Assembly (NCBI RefSeq): GCF_028765165.1
Contig: NZ_JARADB010000004.1
Location: forward strand, 62,001-126,000
Reading direction: 5' to 3'
DNA: 64,000 nucleotides
From: Paenibacillus sp. MAHUQ-63
GTDB taxonomy: Bacteria > Bacillota > Bacilli > Paenibacillales > NBRC-103111
This document shows, in pieces, positions 20,033 through 27,772 of this stretch. How positions within the stretch are numbered: position 1 is the first letter of the stretch; each line of letters begins with the position of its first letter. The notes below the pieces were generated by a model, which worked only from the letters and a program-made list of their open reading frames with translations, did not search any database and was not told the DNA's origin. A program made the position numbers and the translations under genes.

Positions 20033-20219
20033 TAACTGGAAATTATCCCGTTAATTTCATCATTGGAGAGGGTAATATGTAAATAAAGGGAATTACTCCC
20101 TTTAATATCTGTTCTTCTCCATCAGGCCAGCGTTTTTGATGATAATTAACAGGAGAAATTCCAGTTACAACGAAGAAATTCAACGTATGCGCAGCAAATA
20201 ACAGGAGAAATTCCAGTTA
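20033..20219. repeat. Four copies of a 21-nt quasi-palindrome
   Basis: Copies at 20033-20053, 20084-20104, 20147-20167 and 20199-20219 share the plan TAAC-N-GGA-N5-TCC-N-GTTA (the second has TAAA and TTTA at its ends). The last two are identical over 23 bases. A decayed copy is visible near 20229-20247. Each can fold into a hairpin of about eight base pairs with a short loop. Confidence 0.8.
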
Positions 20220-20397
20220 CACTTCAACTTATAGGAGAAAGTACCGCCTAAGCCGGCACTGCATCACTCAGGTCGGTTGCCAACGGTGTTGTAACCATTC
20301 GAATGAGGAAATGGCGAGATGGAGGATGCATATCGTGTTCCGAGTGTGATTGTAAGCAGCTCCGGCTAATACCGACTAGTTTCAATAGCGTTCCGTC

Positions 20398-20540
20398 TAG
20401 CATCAAGTAGCACAAGTAGCTCCAATTAGTAGCATCTGGTTAGCACAATTATCACCATTTAGCATCAATTAGCGGCAAGTAGCGGCAAGTAGCATCATAT
20501 ACCACCAACCACCACCAGCCACCACCAACCAGCACCAACC
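20398..20540. repeat. Degenerate 10-nt tandem repeat array
   Basis: Ten consecutive 10-nt units run without slip from 20441 to 20540 (consensus AGCANCAANT, drifting to ACCACCAACC), and about four looser units precede them from 20398. AGCGGCAAGT is repeated exactly twice. The minus strand of the last 40 bases is a series of GG doublets. It is not in an open frame. Confidence 0.85.
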
Positions 20541-20706
20541 CTCTCCGTGATACTGCCAATTCATCCCGCTATTGTTAGCTTCGGAAAGGGGAACACACGT
20601 ATAAAGGGAACTATTTTTCAGCGGAAGCCTACGCTATTCTTGCCTCCCGCTGCTAGGCTCACCTCAGCGCGGCGCTCTATTCACGCTGTCCTTGAGCCGC
20701 TGAATC

Positions 20707-21585
20707 TCAGACACGCCCTGCCGTCAGTAAGCCGATAAATGCCTGTAACGGCTGGGACATCCATTTCTTGGGATGGAGCAGCAGCTGAATGTCTAGTGAC
20801 AATTGCTCATGCGTAAAAGAGAGCGAAGCCAGCTTGCCCAGCTCCAGCTCGGTTTGCACGGCAATTCTCGGCAGCAGCGCGAGACCTAGACCGTTCATCA
20901 CGCAATGCTTGATCGTTTCCAGGTTGCCGAGCTCGAAACCGATGTGCAGCGGCACGCCGTGCTCTTTGAGCAGCTTCTCGAACATCCCCCGGTAAATACA
21001 GCTTTCTTCCGTAACGATAAATTCCGTTTGCTGAAGGTCACTTAAGCGGACTTGGTCCAGTTGGGCGAAAGGATGCTGCGTGGGTGCAACGAGGACCAGC
21101 GGTTCCTCGCGGATTTTCGTACAGGTCAGCAGGGGATCGGCGGGATAGCGGTCAAGGAGCAGCCCGATATCGTAATCGCCTTCTTTGACTTTCGAGATGA
21201 GAGACGACTCCGTATCTGGGTAGAGCTGGATGTTGAGGTGGGGATACTTTTGTTTCAAAGCTTGCAGAAAAGGGGGCAGGAAGTATGCTGCGAGCGAATT
21301 GATCGTCCCGATTGTCAATGTTCCGGCCGCTTGGCTTGTCAGCATTTCATGGGATTGATCATACAAATCAAGCATTTGGGAAGCAAGCCTCAGCAGCGTT
21401 TCACCCGGTGCCGTCAGCCGCAGCTGGCGCCCATACCGCTCGAAGAGCGGAACGCCATACTCTCGCTCCAGCTTCTGGATCTGCATCGTTACGCTGGATT
21501 GTGCATAGCCGAGTTCTTCGCCGGCTTTGGTGAAGCTCTTTCTTCGGGCGACCTCTCGAAACGTTCGGAAATAGGTTAGATCCAC
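20707..21585 (-). CDS. LysR-family transcriptional regulator
   Basis: A 292-residue LysR regulator. Residues 1-60 form the winged helix-turn-helix (FREVARRKSFTKAGEELGYAQSSVTMQI), and the rest is the two-lobed effector domain. The start is the GTG at 21585, five bases after GGAGGGG; the upstream in-frame ATGs have no ribosome site, and LysR proteins usually begin close to this DLTYF motif. It is divergent from the dapA-like/ridA pair, the usual arrangement for a LysR gene and its target. The effector is unknown. The inverted repeat ATCAAAATTTTTGAT at 21605-21619 between them is a candidate operator. Confidence 0.92.
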   Translation of the reverse strand: MDLTYFRTFREVARRKSFTKAGEELGYAQSSVTMQIQKLEREYGVPLFERYGRQLRLTAPGETLLRLASQMLDLYDQSHEMLTSQAAGTLTIGTINSLAAYFLPPFLQALKQKYPHLNIQLYPDTESSLISKVKEGDYDIGLLLDRYPADPLLTCTKIREEPLVLVAPTQHPFAQLDQVRLSDLQQTEFIVTEESCIYRGMFEKLLKEHGVPLHIGFELGNLETIKHCVMNGLGLALLPRIAVQTELELGKLASLSFTHEQLSLDIQLLLHPKKWMSQPLQAFIGLLTAGRV

Positions 21586-21604
21586 CGGAGCCCCTCCGTT
21601 CATT

Positions 21605-21619
21605 ATCAAAATTTTTGAT
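21605..21619. promoter_or_regulatory. Candidate LysR operator
   Basis: The 15-nt inverted repeat ATCAAAATTTTTGAT lies between the divergent LysR and dapA-like genes and contains the T-N11-A spacing typical of LysR sites. Confidence 0.4.
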
Positions 21620-21708
21620 GAGACTTATCATTTATTATAGCTAACTGTGATGTGATGTTCCATGCTAAAGTATGTTTACATCATATTTTTAACGGGGAGT
21701 GGGCGCAT

Positions 21709-22584
21709 ATGCTAAAAGAGCAAGATTTGCAAGGGATATATATTCCGATTATTACACCATTTGATGAGGATGAAGAGGTGGATGCCGCTTCCTTTTATAA
21801 TCATGCCTATCAATTGTTTCAAGATGAAGTTAATGGAATTGTGGTGAATGGCACGACTGGGGAATCGCCGACAATATCCAATGAAGAATTAGGCATCCTG
21901 TTCGCTTCTGCCCAGGCAGCCAGAGAAGCTGCACATGTGCAGGTGCCGCTCGTCGTAGGTACGGGGACGAATGAGACGCGCGGGACGGTGCGGAAGACCG
22001 AAGCGGCCGGCAAGCTGGGAGCAGATGCTGCTTTGGTGGTTGTGCCGTATTACAACAAGCCGAGCCAGCAGGGGGTCATCGAGCATTTTCGCCAGGTTGC
22101 TAGTGTGGGGGTGCCGGTTATTCTGTATGAGGTCCCGCATCGGACTGGAATAACCTTGGAGCTGGATACGGTTCGAGCGATCTTGGAGCTTGACGGCGTC
22201 ATTGGGATGAAAGACAGCACGCCTAACACACATTTGGTAACCGAGCTTACCCGACTGGGATCCAAACCTGTACTTTGCGGGGAAGACTCGCTGCTGTATC
22301 CTGCGCTGCAATCCGGAGCCAAAGGCGCGATGAGCGCATCCGCCAACGTTGAGACGGAGCGGTTTGTCTCCTTGTACCGTCATTTTGTATCCGGTGAGTA
22401 TGAGGAGAGCCGCCAACTATTTGAACAATTGCTGCCACTCGTTCGGCTGCTTTTCCAAGAGCCCAATCCGGCTCCGCTGAAATGGCTGCTCGAACAACAA
22501 GGCGTCATCGAATCCGCGGCGCTTCGGCTGCCTCTCCTGCCGGTGTCGCAAAGCTTACGCGAGAAGTTAGCCGACTTTGTCTAG
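21709..22584 (+). CDS. DapA-family aldolase/synthase (4-hydroxy-tetrahydrodipicolinate synthase-like)
   Basis: A 291-residue TIM-barrel class I aldolase of the DHDPS/N-acetylneuraminate lyase family. GTTGESPT, the Tyr motif YYNKPS, the Arg in VPHRTG and the Schiff-base Lys in GMKDST are all conserved, so true dihydrodipicolinate synthase activity is possible. The ATG at 21709 has GGGGAGTG upstream; earlier in-frame ATGs belong to the promoter region. It forms an operon with a RidA-family gene 18 nt downstream and is divergent from a LysR gene, so it may instead be a regulated catabolic aldolase for a 2-keto acid. It is distant from the dapH-dapL pair. Confidence 0.87.
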   Translation: MLKEQDLQGIYIPIITPFDEDEEVDAASFYNHAYQLFQDEVNGIVVNGTTGESPTISNEELGILFASAQAAREAAHVQVPLVVGTGTNETRGTVRKTEAAGKLGADAALVVVPYYNKPSQQGVIEHFRQVASVGVPVILYEVPHRTGITLELDTVRAILELDGVIGMKDSTPNTHLVTELTRLGSKPVLCGEDSLLYPALQSGAKGAMSASANVETERFVSLYRHFVSGEYEESRQLFEQLLPLVRLLFQEPNPAPLKWLLEQQGVIESAALRLPLLPVSQSLREKLADFV

Positions 22585-22602
22585 AAGGGGGAAGTAGGAA
22601 GT

Positions 22603-22992
22603 ATGACACGCACAAGAGTATATACGGGCTCGCCTTGGGAACCGCTCGTCGGTTACTGCAGGGCGATTCGGGTAGGGAACCGCATTGAGGTTGCCGGTAC
22701 GACAGCTATGAAAGACGGCGAGGTTGTCGGGGTTGGGAATCCGTATGAACAAGCGCGGTTCGTTCTGCAGACGATTGAACAGGCGCTTCGGGAGCTTGGC
22801 GCCGGCATGTCGGATGTTATCCGCACGCGCATGTATGTCACGGATATTGCCTTATGGGAGGAGTTCGGCCGGGCACACGGCGAATTTTTCCGGGAGGTTC
22901 AGCCTGCGGCTACGATGGTCGAGGTGAAAGCTTTGATTGACCCGAGGTTGATGATCGAGATTGAGGCTGAGGCTTTGATAAGCGAATCATAA
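22603..22992 (+). CDS. RidA-family protein (YjgF/UK114)
   Basis: A 129-residue trimeric RidA-type protein. Members deaminate reactive enamine/imine intermediates, and relatives act in catabolic operons. Family marks are RVGNRIEVAGTT, the conserved Arg in VIRTRMYVTD and the C-terminal Glu in MIEIEAEA. GGGGGAAG lies upstream of the ATG. Being in one operon with a dapA-like aldolase suggests it clears an unstable imine or enamine made by that pathway, which is an inference from context. A strong bidirectional terminator follows. Confidence 0.88.
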   Translation: MTRTRVYTGSPWEPLVGYCRAIRVGNRIEVAGTTAMKDGEVVGVGNPYEQARFVLQTIEQALRELGAGMSDVIRTRMYVTDIALWEEFGRAHGEFFREVQPAATMVEVKALIDPRLMIEIEAEALISES

Positions 22993-23057
22993 GCAAAAAG
23001 CGCTTCCCGCATGGACGCCGACAAACGTCGACCTACAACTTGCGGAAAGCGCTTTTT
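22993..23057. terminator. Bidirectional terminator after the RidA-family gene
   Basis: CAAAAAGCGCTT-CCCGCA pairs with TGCGG-AAAGCGCTTTTTG, with a bulge and an inner GACG/CGTC stem. It serves the convergent acetyltransferase gene as well. Confidence 0.85.
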
Positions 23058-23070
23058 GTTGTGAACAAGT

Positions 23071-23586
23071 TTAACCGACCCGTTTGCCGAGGATGATCAG
23101 ATCGCGTTCGATCCCGTCCAGCTCGGCGATACCTGGCAGATGGGCCCAACTCTCGAAGCCGAACTTACGGAATAACGCCAGGCTCGGTTCATTGTGTCCG
23201 AATATAAATCCTAACAGCGTTTTGAGCCCAAGTCTAGGGCAAGCTTCAATAGCTCGCTCCATCAAATAGCGGCCGATGCCCTGTCCGCGGACGGACTCGT
23301 CGATATAAATGCTGACTTCCGCCGTGGCATTATAAGCCGGACGGCCATAGAACGATTGAAAGCTGAGCCACCCGCATATTCCGTTCTCATTCTCAAGCAC
23401 CCATAGCGGTCTGAAATCCGCGGAATGCTCGTGAAACCAGTTTTCCCGGCTTCCCGCCGTCACCGGCTCCGTATCAGCGGTAACCATGCGTCCGGCGATC
23501 GTCGAATTATAAATGCGTACAATTTCCGCGAGGTCTTCCAAGCGCGCGTCGCGGAGCGTGAGCCGATCTGTGTTCATAGCGTTCAA
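23071..23586 (-). CDS. GNAT acetyltransferase, phosphinothricin acetyltransferase-like
   Basis: A 171-residue N-acetyltransferase of the PAT/YwnH type. The acetyl-CoA loop reads [12 protein letters not shown], preceded by the strand [10 protein letters not shown] and followed by [17 protein letters not shown], all typical of this subgroup. The TTG at 23586 lies about five bases after AGGGGATGGA; an ATG nine bases downstream is the alternative start. It follows the M20 peptidase gene with a gap of under ten bases, so they form an operon. The substrate (amino acid analogue or methionine sulfone-like compound) cannot be told from sequence. Confidence 0.85.
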   Translation of the reverse strand: MNAMNTDRLTLRDARLEDLAEIVRIYNSTIAGRMVTADTEPVTAGSRENWFHEHSADFRPLWVLENENGICGWLSFQSFYGRPAYNATAEVSIYIDESVRGQGIGRYLMERAIEACPRLGLKTLLGFIFGHNEPSLALFRKFGFESWAHLPGIAELDGIERDLIILGKRVG

Positions 23587-23595
23587 TCCATCCCC

Positions 23596-24978
23596 TTATG
23601 CTTGTTCATTCGATTCCGCGAGCTTCAGCCAGAAGCGGCAGATCGTTTCGGTTCCTTTATCCCAGTTGTCCAGATGGAAATGCTCGTTCGGCGCGTGGAG
23701 GTTTTCCCCCGGCAGACCGAAGCCCAGCAGAACGACGGGGGCATCGAGCACCCGGCCCAACACCTCAACGATCGGGATTGAACCACCGCTTCGGGTATAG
23801 ACGGGCCAAGCTCCATATGTGTCTTCATAAGCGCTTGCGGCCGCGACCATCACCGGCTCGTCGATCGGAGTAATGAACGGATTGCCGCGGAGCTGGCGGT
23901 CCAGTGTTATTTTGACGCCCGGCAGCGATTGCGCATGGATATGCGCTTCGATCGCATCCATAATCTCATCGGGCTGCTGCGCTGCGACGAGGCGGCAGGC
24001 GATTTTGGCGGAGGCCCGGTTCGGAATGATCGGTTTGATGCCTTCCCCTTGAAATCCGCCGCTGACGGATGTAATTTCCAATGTCGGTCTGGACGTCGTC
24101 TGCTCATAGAACGAGAAACCTTTCTCCCCGTATAAGACCGGCACGTCGAGATCGGCCCGCACTTTCTGCTCATCCGGCTCAACCTGTTTGAACGATTCGC
24201 GCTCTTTGTCGGAAAGCTCAATGACACGGTCGTAAAAGCCTTCGACCGCAACGCGGCCTTCGGCGTCGTGGAAAGAGCTCAGCAGCTTCGATAGGGCATG
24301 AATCGGATTCTGAACAGCGCCTCCGAACAAACCCGAATGCAGATCGCTGTTCGCTCCGTCAATCGTAATTTCAAAGGCGGCAAGCCCGCGCAGTCCGTAC
24401 ATCAACGCCGGTTTGCCAGGCCCATGCATCTGGGTATCGGACAGTGTGACCGCATCCGCTTTCAGCTTGTCTTGATATTTCTCGACGAAAGCGGGGAGGT
24501 GCTTGCTCGCGATTTCTTCTTCGCCCTCAATGCAGAACTTGACATTCACCGGCAAACTGCCGTGTGTACGCAGAAATGCTTCTACGGCTTTGACGTAAAG
24601 CAGCACTTGCCCTTTGTCGTCGGTGCTTCCTCGACCGAACAGCTTGCCGTCGCGAATCGTCGGTTCGAAGGGCGGCGTTTCCCAAAGCTCCAGAGGCTCC
24701 GGAGGCTGAACGTCATAATGCCCGTAGATGAGTACGGTCGGCTTTCCTTCCGCATGCAGCCAATCTCCGTAGACGACAGGGTGGCCTCCGGTCGGCATGA
24801 TCTCAATATTTTCCAGACCTGCCGCTTTCATTGATGCTGCGACCCACTCCGCACAGCGCTCCATATCGGGCACGTGCTGCGTGACAGCGCTAATGCTCGG
24901 AATCCGCAGAAACTGCATGAGTTCCTCTATATGTTGATTCCTTTGCTTTTCCAAATAGCTTTTGACGGTATCGATCAT
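23596..24978 (-). CDS. M20-family dipeptidase
   Basis: A 460-residue zinc dipeptidase of the CNDP-like M20 group. Metal-binding residues are in YGHYDVQPPEP (His and Asp), STDDKGQ, EGEEEIASKH (catalytic Glu and ligand Glu) and the late HAPNEHF. A lid/dimerisation domain is inserted near 190-330. The ATG at 24978 has AAGGAGA nine bases upstream; the longer frame to 25026 has no ribosome site. It is followed at once by the GNAT gene. The likely role is cytoplasmic turnover of dipeptides; the exact substrate is not determined. Confidence 0.92.
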   Translation of the reverse strand: MIDTVKSYLEKQRNQHIEELMQFLRIPSISAVTQHVPDMERCAEWVAASMKAAGLENIEIMPTGGHPVVYGDWLHAEGKPTVLIYGHYDVQPPEPLELWETPPFEPTIRDGKLFGRGSTDDKGQVLLYVKAVEAFLRTHGSLPVNVKFCIEGEEEIASKHLPAFVEKYQDKLKADAVTLSDTQMHGPGKPALMYGLRGLAAFEITIDGANSDLHSGLFGGAVQNPIHALSKLLSSFHDAEGRVAVEGFYDRVIELSDKERESFKQVEPDEQKVRADLDVPVLYGEKGFSFYEQTTSRPTLEITSVSGGFQGEGIKPIIPNRASAKIACRLVAAQQPDEIMDAIEAHIHAQSLPGVKITLDRQLRGNPFITPIDEPVMVAAASAYEDTYGAWPVYTRSGGSIPIVEVLGRVLDAPVVLLGFGLPGENLHAPNEHFHLDNWDKGTETICRFWLKLAESNEQA

Positions 24979-25146
24979 ATCTGTAATCTCCTTTTTTGCA
25001 GCCATCCTAAAAAAACTGCCATTCATAATTTCCCCAAAGTCCGGTAAATTCCTGCAATGAAATTAACAATTTGCGTGGAGTGAGTAGTTGCGGGTATGAT
25101 GATGTAACGCTATATGTGAACATTGAAGGAAGCGAGGGAAGCTATC

Positions 25147-25695
25147 ATGCAGGCGTTAATGAAGACGGACCGTATGTCGCTGCTGAAGTTCGACCGGTCC
25201 TCGGCTGGGCTCGTACTGGACTATGTGCTCCGCAATCGGGCTTTTCTGCAAGCATGGGAACCGGAGCGGAATGACGATTATTATACAGAAGAGTTTCAAG
25301 CGGATCTTTTGGACAAAGAATCCAAGCTCATCGTGGATGGACATTTATTCAAGGTGTGGATGCAATATGAGGGGGCGCTGATCGGCTCCATTGCCCTGAG
25401 CAATATTGTCCGCGGGGCGTTCCAATCCTGCCATCTGGGCTATCGGATGGACGAGCGGCTCGCGAATCGCGGTCTGATGACGGAAGGGGTAAGGGCTGTC
25501 ATCTCCTATGCGTTCGACGTCATAAATTTGCACAGAATCGAAGCCAACATCATGCCTCGCAACGTCGCCTCGCTTATGGTTGTGAAGAAGCTGGGCTTCT
25601 ACGAGGAAGGGCTGGCCTATAAATATTTGAAAATAAACGGCGTTTGGGAGGATCACCTTCATATGGTGCTTCGTAACGAGGCTATGGAATCGTAA
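25147..25695 (+). CDS. GNAT acetyltransferase, RimJ/RimL type
   Basis: A 182-residue acetyltransferase resembling the ribosomal-protein N-terminal acetylases RimJ/RimL. The motifs LGYRMDERLANRGLMTEGV (acetyl-CoA loop), HRIEANIMPRN and KLGFYEEGLAY are characteristic. GAGGGAAG lies nine bases before the ATG at 25147; an in-frame TTG 24 bases upstream is less likely. It is a single gene followed by a terminator. The subgroup fits well, but whether it modifies a ribosomal protein is unknown. Confidence 0.88.
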   Translation: MQALMKTDRMSLLKFDRSSAGLVLDYVLRNRAFLQAWEPERNDDYYTEEFQADLLDKESKLIVDGHLFKVWMQYEGALIGSIALSNIVRGAFQSCHLGYRMDERLANRGLMTEGVRAVISYAFDVINLHRIEANIMPRNVASLMVVKKLGFYEEGLAYKYLKINGVWEDHLHMVLRNEAMES

Positions 25696-25709
25696 GGGTA
25701 AGAGAACAG

Positions 25710-25758
25710 GACTGTCTTGGAAAGTCGGAAACGGCTTCCGGGATGGTCTTTTCTTTTT
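25710..25758 (+). terminator. Terminator of the RimJ/RimL-like gene
   Basis: A 13-bp stem with several G-T pairs (GACTGTCTTGGAA with TTCCGGGATGGTC) is followed by TTTTCTTTTT. Confidence 0.75.
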
Positions 25759-25848
25759 GGGAAAAATTAGGTAATAAGTTGGATGACACTATTTTACATT
25801 TAATAGTATATTTTAATAGATTCATGCAGAGATGTCTGGCTAAAAAAC

Positions 25849-25910
25849 TTTCAGCAAATTTTCAGCTTCTTGTAACTTTTTTTGCAGATGCTCCGTCTTA
25901 TTAATACAAC
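25849..25910 (+). promoter_or_regulatory. Candidate promoter and regulator box of the ABC export operon
   Basis: TTTCAGC occurs at 25849-25855 and again at 25860-25866, exactly 11 bases apart, the spacing used by OmpR/PhoB-type response regulators. TTGCAG (25882-25887) and TACAAC (25905-25910), 17 bases apart, form a weak promoter downstream. An inverted repeat ACTATT/AATAGT lies further upstream, near 25786-25807. Confidence 0.4.
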
Positions 25911-25944
25911 ATTCCATTATGGAAATGAAAGGAAGACTTGCCAT

Positions 25945-26715
25945 ATGGCGAAATGGTTTCGCAAACAAAGCCCTGCCGAAGGCGTAACGATCGAAGAGGA
26001 GCCGCCTGCTGCCGAGCAGTTTCCTTCGCGCTTTCCCTCGGATTCGCCACTGCTGACCGTTAAGGGCGTACATCGATCCTTCCAGGTTGGCGGTGAGCGG
26101 CTGGAGGTGCTGAAAGGCATCAACATGGAGCTAAGACCGCTTCAGCTCGTTATGCTCAAAGGGCGTTCAGGCTCAGGGAAAACGACGCTGTTGAATATGA
26201 TCGGAGGACTTGATCAACCGAACGAAGGAGAGATCCAGTTCCTGAACCATGCGTTCCATCTAAACGGCGATGATGAGAGAACGCTTGTTCGGCGCAAGGA
26301 AATCGGGTTTATTTTTCAATCTTATGCGTTAATGCCGCTATTGTCCGCCTGGGAGAATGTGGAGCTTGCGCTTCGAATGGCCGGAGTTCCAAGATCCCAG
26401 TGGAAAGAGCGGGTCGCGTACTGCCTTGATCTCGTGGGTTTAAGCAAGCGCATGCATCACCGTCCTTTCGAGCTGTCGGGAGGCGAGCAGCAGCGCGTAG
26501 CGATCGCGAAGGCGATTGCCCACAAGCCGGCTCTCATCCTGGCCGATGAGCCGACGGCTGAGCTGGACTCCCAGATGGGAGCGCAGATCATGTCCGTGTT
26601 CCGAAGTATGATCGCAACTGAGCAGGTTACGATCTGTATGACTACCCATGACCCTACAATTTTGGAGGTTGCCGATCATGTTTATGAAATGGTGGACGGT
26701 AAATTCGTCTCCTAG
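25945..26715 (+). CDS. ABC transporter ATPase (LolD/MacB type), first of two
   Basis: A 256-residue ATPase of the class that pairs with FtsX-type permeases. A 40-residue Glu/Pro-rich N-terminal extension precedes the nucleotide-binding domain. Walker A is GRSGSGKTT, the signature LSGGEQQRVAIAKAI and Walker B LILADEPTAELD. The ATG at 25945 has AAAGGAAG upstream. Its last 38 bases overlap the start of the adaptor gene. It heads a six-gene operon that encodes a second ATPase after the permease, so one transporter may use a heterodimer of ATPases, or two complexes may share the permease. Confidence 0.93.
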   Translation: MAKWFRKQSPAEGVTIEEEPPAAEQFPSRFPSDSPLLTVKGVHRSFQVGGERLEVLKGINMELRPLQLVMLKGRSGSGKTTLLNMIGGLDQPNEGEIQFLNHAFHLNGDDERTLVRRKEIGFIFQSYALMPLLSAWENVELALRMAGVPRSQWKERVAYCLDLVGLSKRMHHRPFELSGGEQQRVAIAKAIAHKPALILADEPTAELDSQMGAQIMSVFRSMIATEQVTICMTTHDPTILEVADHVYEMVDGKFVS

Positions 26716-27772
26716 CTGGTTGAAACCAGCAGCTGCACTTATAGTATGTACAACTTTATTGTTCGCTACCGGCTGTTCACTGCTGCCCAAGGAGCAGGAG
26801 GAGGAGGCGCTTCCGACGATTAATCCGCCGAAGCTGTCCAAGAAGCCCGAATATACGGTCAAAACGGAAACGCTGGAAACGAAAGTGAGAGGAAGCGGGC
26901 GTTTGATGGCGCTGCAGGAAGAGAAGCTGTTTTTCTCGGAAGATATGAGTTCCAAGCGGATTAGCGCCATTCTGGTCAAGAACGGAGATGCCGTTGAGAA
27001 GGGGCAGCCTATTGCGGAACTGGACGTCTCGGACCTGGAGAGCGATTTGAAGCGCAAGAAGCTGGAGACGCGCAAGGATGAACTGACGATGATTGAGACG
27101 CTGCGCAAAGCTGACGAAATGACGCCGGAACAGGTGGAGCAGGCGAAGATTGATTTTGAACTGAAGCGGGAAGAGCTGACGAAGCTTGAGACGCAAGTCA
27201 GCAAATCGAAGCTTCTCGCCCCGTTCAGCGGAACGATCGTCAGCGTGACGGCGAAGAAGGGCGATACGGTGAAGACGGACGAATCCGTCGCAACATTAGC
27301 CGACCTGAACGAATTGACGGTAGCGGCAAGCATTTCCGCCGACGATGCGAAGAAGGTCGCCATCGGGATGGAGGCGCTCGTCGATATTAATTCTGCCGGA
27401 CAGCACAAAGGGAAGGTCAAGCAGCTGCCTATCCCGCAAGCGGACGGCAACAATAACGGCGGTTTCCCGGGGGATGGACAAGGCGGGAGACAGGATTCGA
27501 TCGATCAATATTTGGTCGTTCAGCTGGATGAGTTTCCCAAGGGGCTGAATCGAGGGACTCCGCTTAGCGTGACGATCATTACACAGCGCAAAGAGAATGC
27601 GACGACCATTCCGCTTGCGGCGCTGCGTTCGTACTCCGGCAGAAATTACGTGCAAGTCATCGACAATCAAGGCGTTAAGAAGGAAGTCGATGTGGAGATC
27701 GGCCAACAGACGTCCACGGATGTGGAGATTGTGAAGGGGCTTACCGCCGGGCAGAAAGTAGTTGGTCGCTGA
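26678..27772 (+). CDS. HlyD/MFP-type efflux adaptor lipoprotein
   Basis: A 364-residue membrane-fusion adaptor anchored as a lipoprotein. The N-terminus has a hydrophobic segment ending in FATGCS, an acceptable lipobox. Then come a first half of the lipoyl-like domain, a coiled-coil hairpin (about 125-185, rich in Lys and Glu), the second lipoyl half LLAPFSGTIVSVTAKKGD and a beta-barrel domain. A short Gly/Asn-rich loop, ADGNNNGGFPGDGQGG, sits near residue 265. The ATG at 26678 has GGAGG nine bases upstream, inside the ATPase gene. The stop overlaps the permease start by one base. In Gram-positive cells such adaptors join MacB-like permeases. Confidence 0.9.
   Translation: MFMKWWTVNSSPSWLKPAAALIVCTTLLFATGCSLLPKEQEEEALPTINPPKLSKKPEYTVKTETLETKVRGSGRLMALQEEKLFFSEDMSSKRISAILVKNGDAVEKGQPIAELDVSDLESDLKRKKLETRKDELTMIETLRKADEMTPEQVEQAKIDFELKREELTKLETQVSKSKLLAPFSGTIVSVTAKKGDTVKTDESVATLADLNELTVAASISADDAKKVAIGMEALVDINSAGQHKGKVKQLPIPQADGNNNGGFPGDGQGGRQDSIDQYLVVQLDEFPKGLNRGTPLSVTIITQRKENATTIPLAALRSYSGRNYVQVIDNQGVKKEVDVEIGQQTSTDVEIVKGLTAGQKVVGR

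Larger units (their letters stand above)
19751..20706. other. 956-nt gene-free region rich in repeats
   Basis: No open frame here has a credible ribosome site and protein-like composition. The first 280 bases are GC-rich with short inverted repeats (for example around 19826-19850) and no recognised RNA family. The rest contains 21-nt quasi-palindromes and a 10-nt tandem array, listed separately. The long frame on the minus strand at 19381-19995 is Arg/Ser/Cys-rich, overlaps the riboswitch and is not a gene. Confidence 0.7.

Noticed and set aside
20398-20540. Tandem array as a CRISPR
   Set aside because: Units are 10 nt, degenerate and without spacers; no cas genes are in the window.
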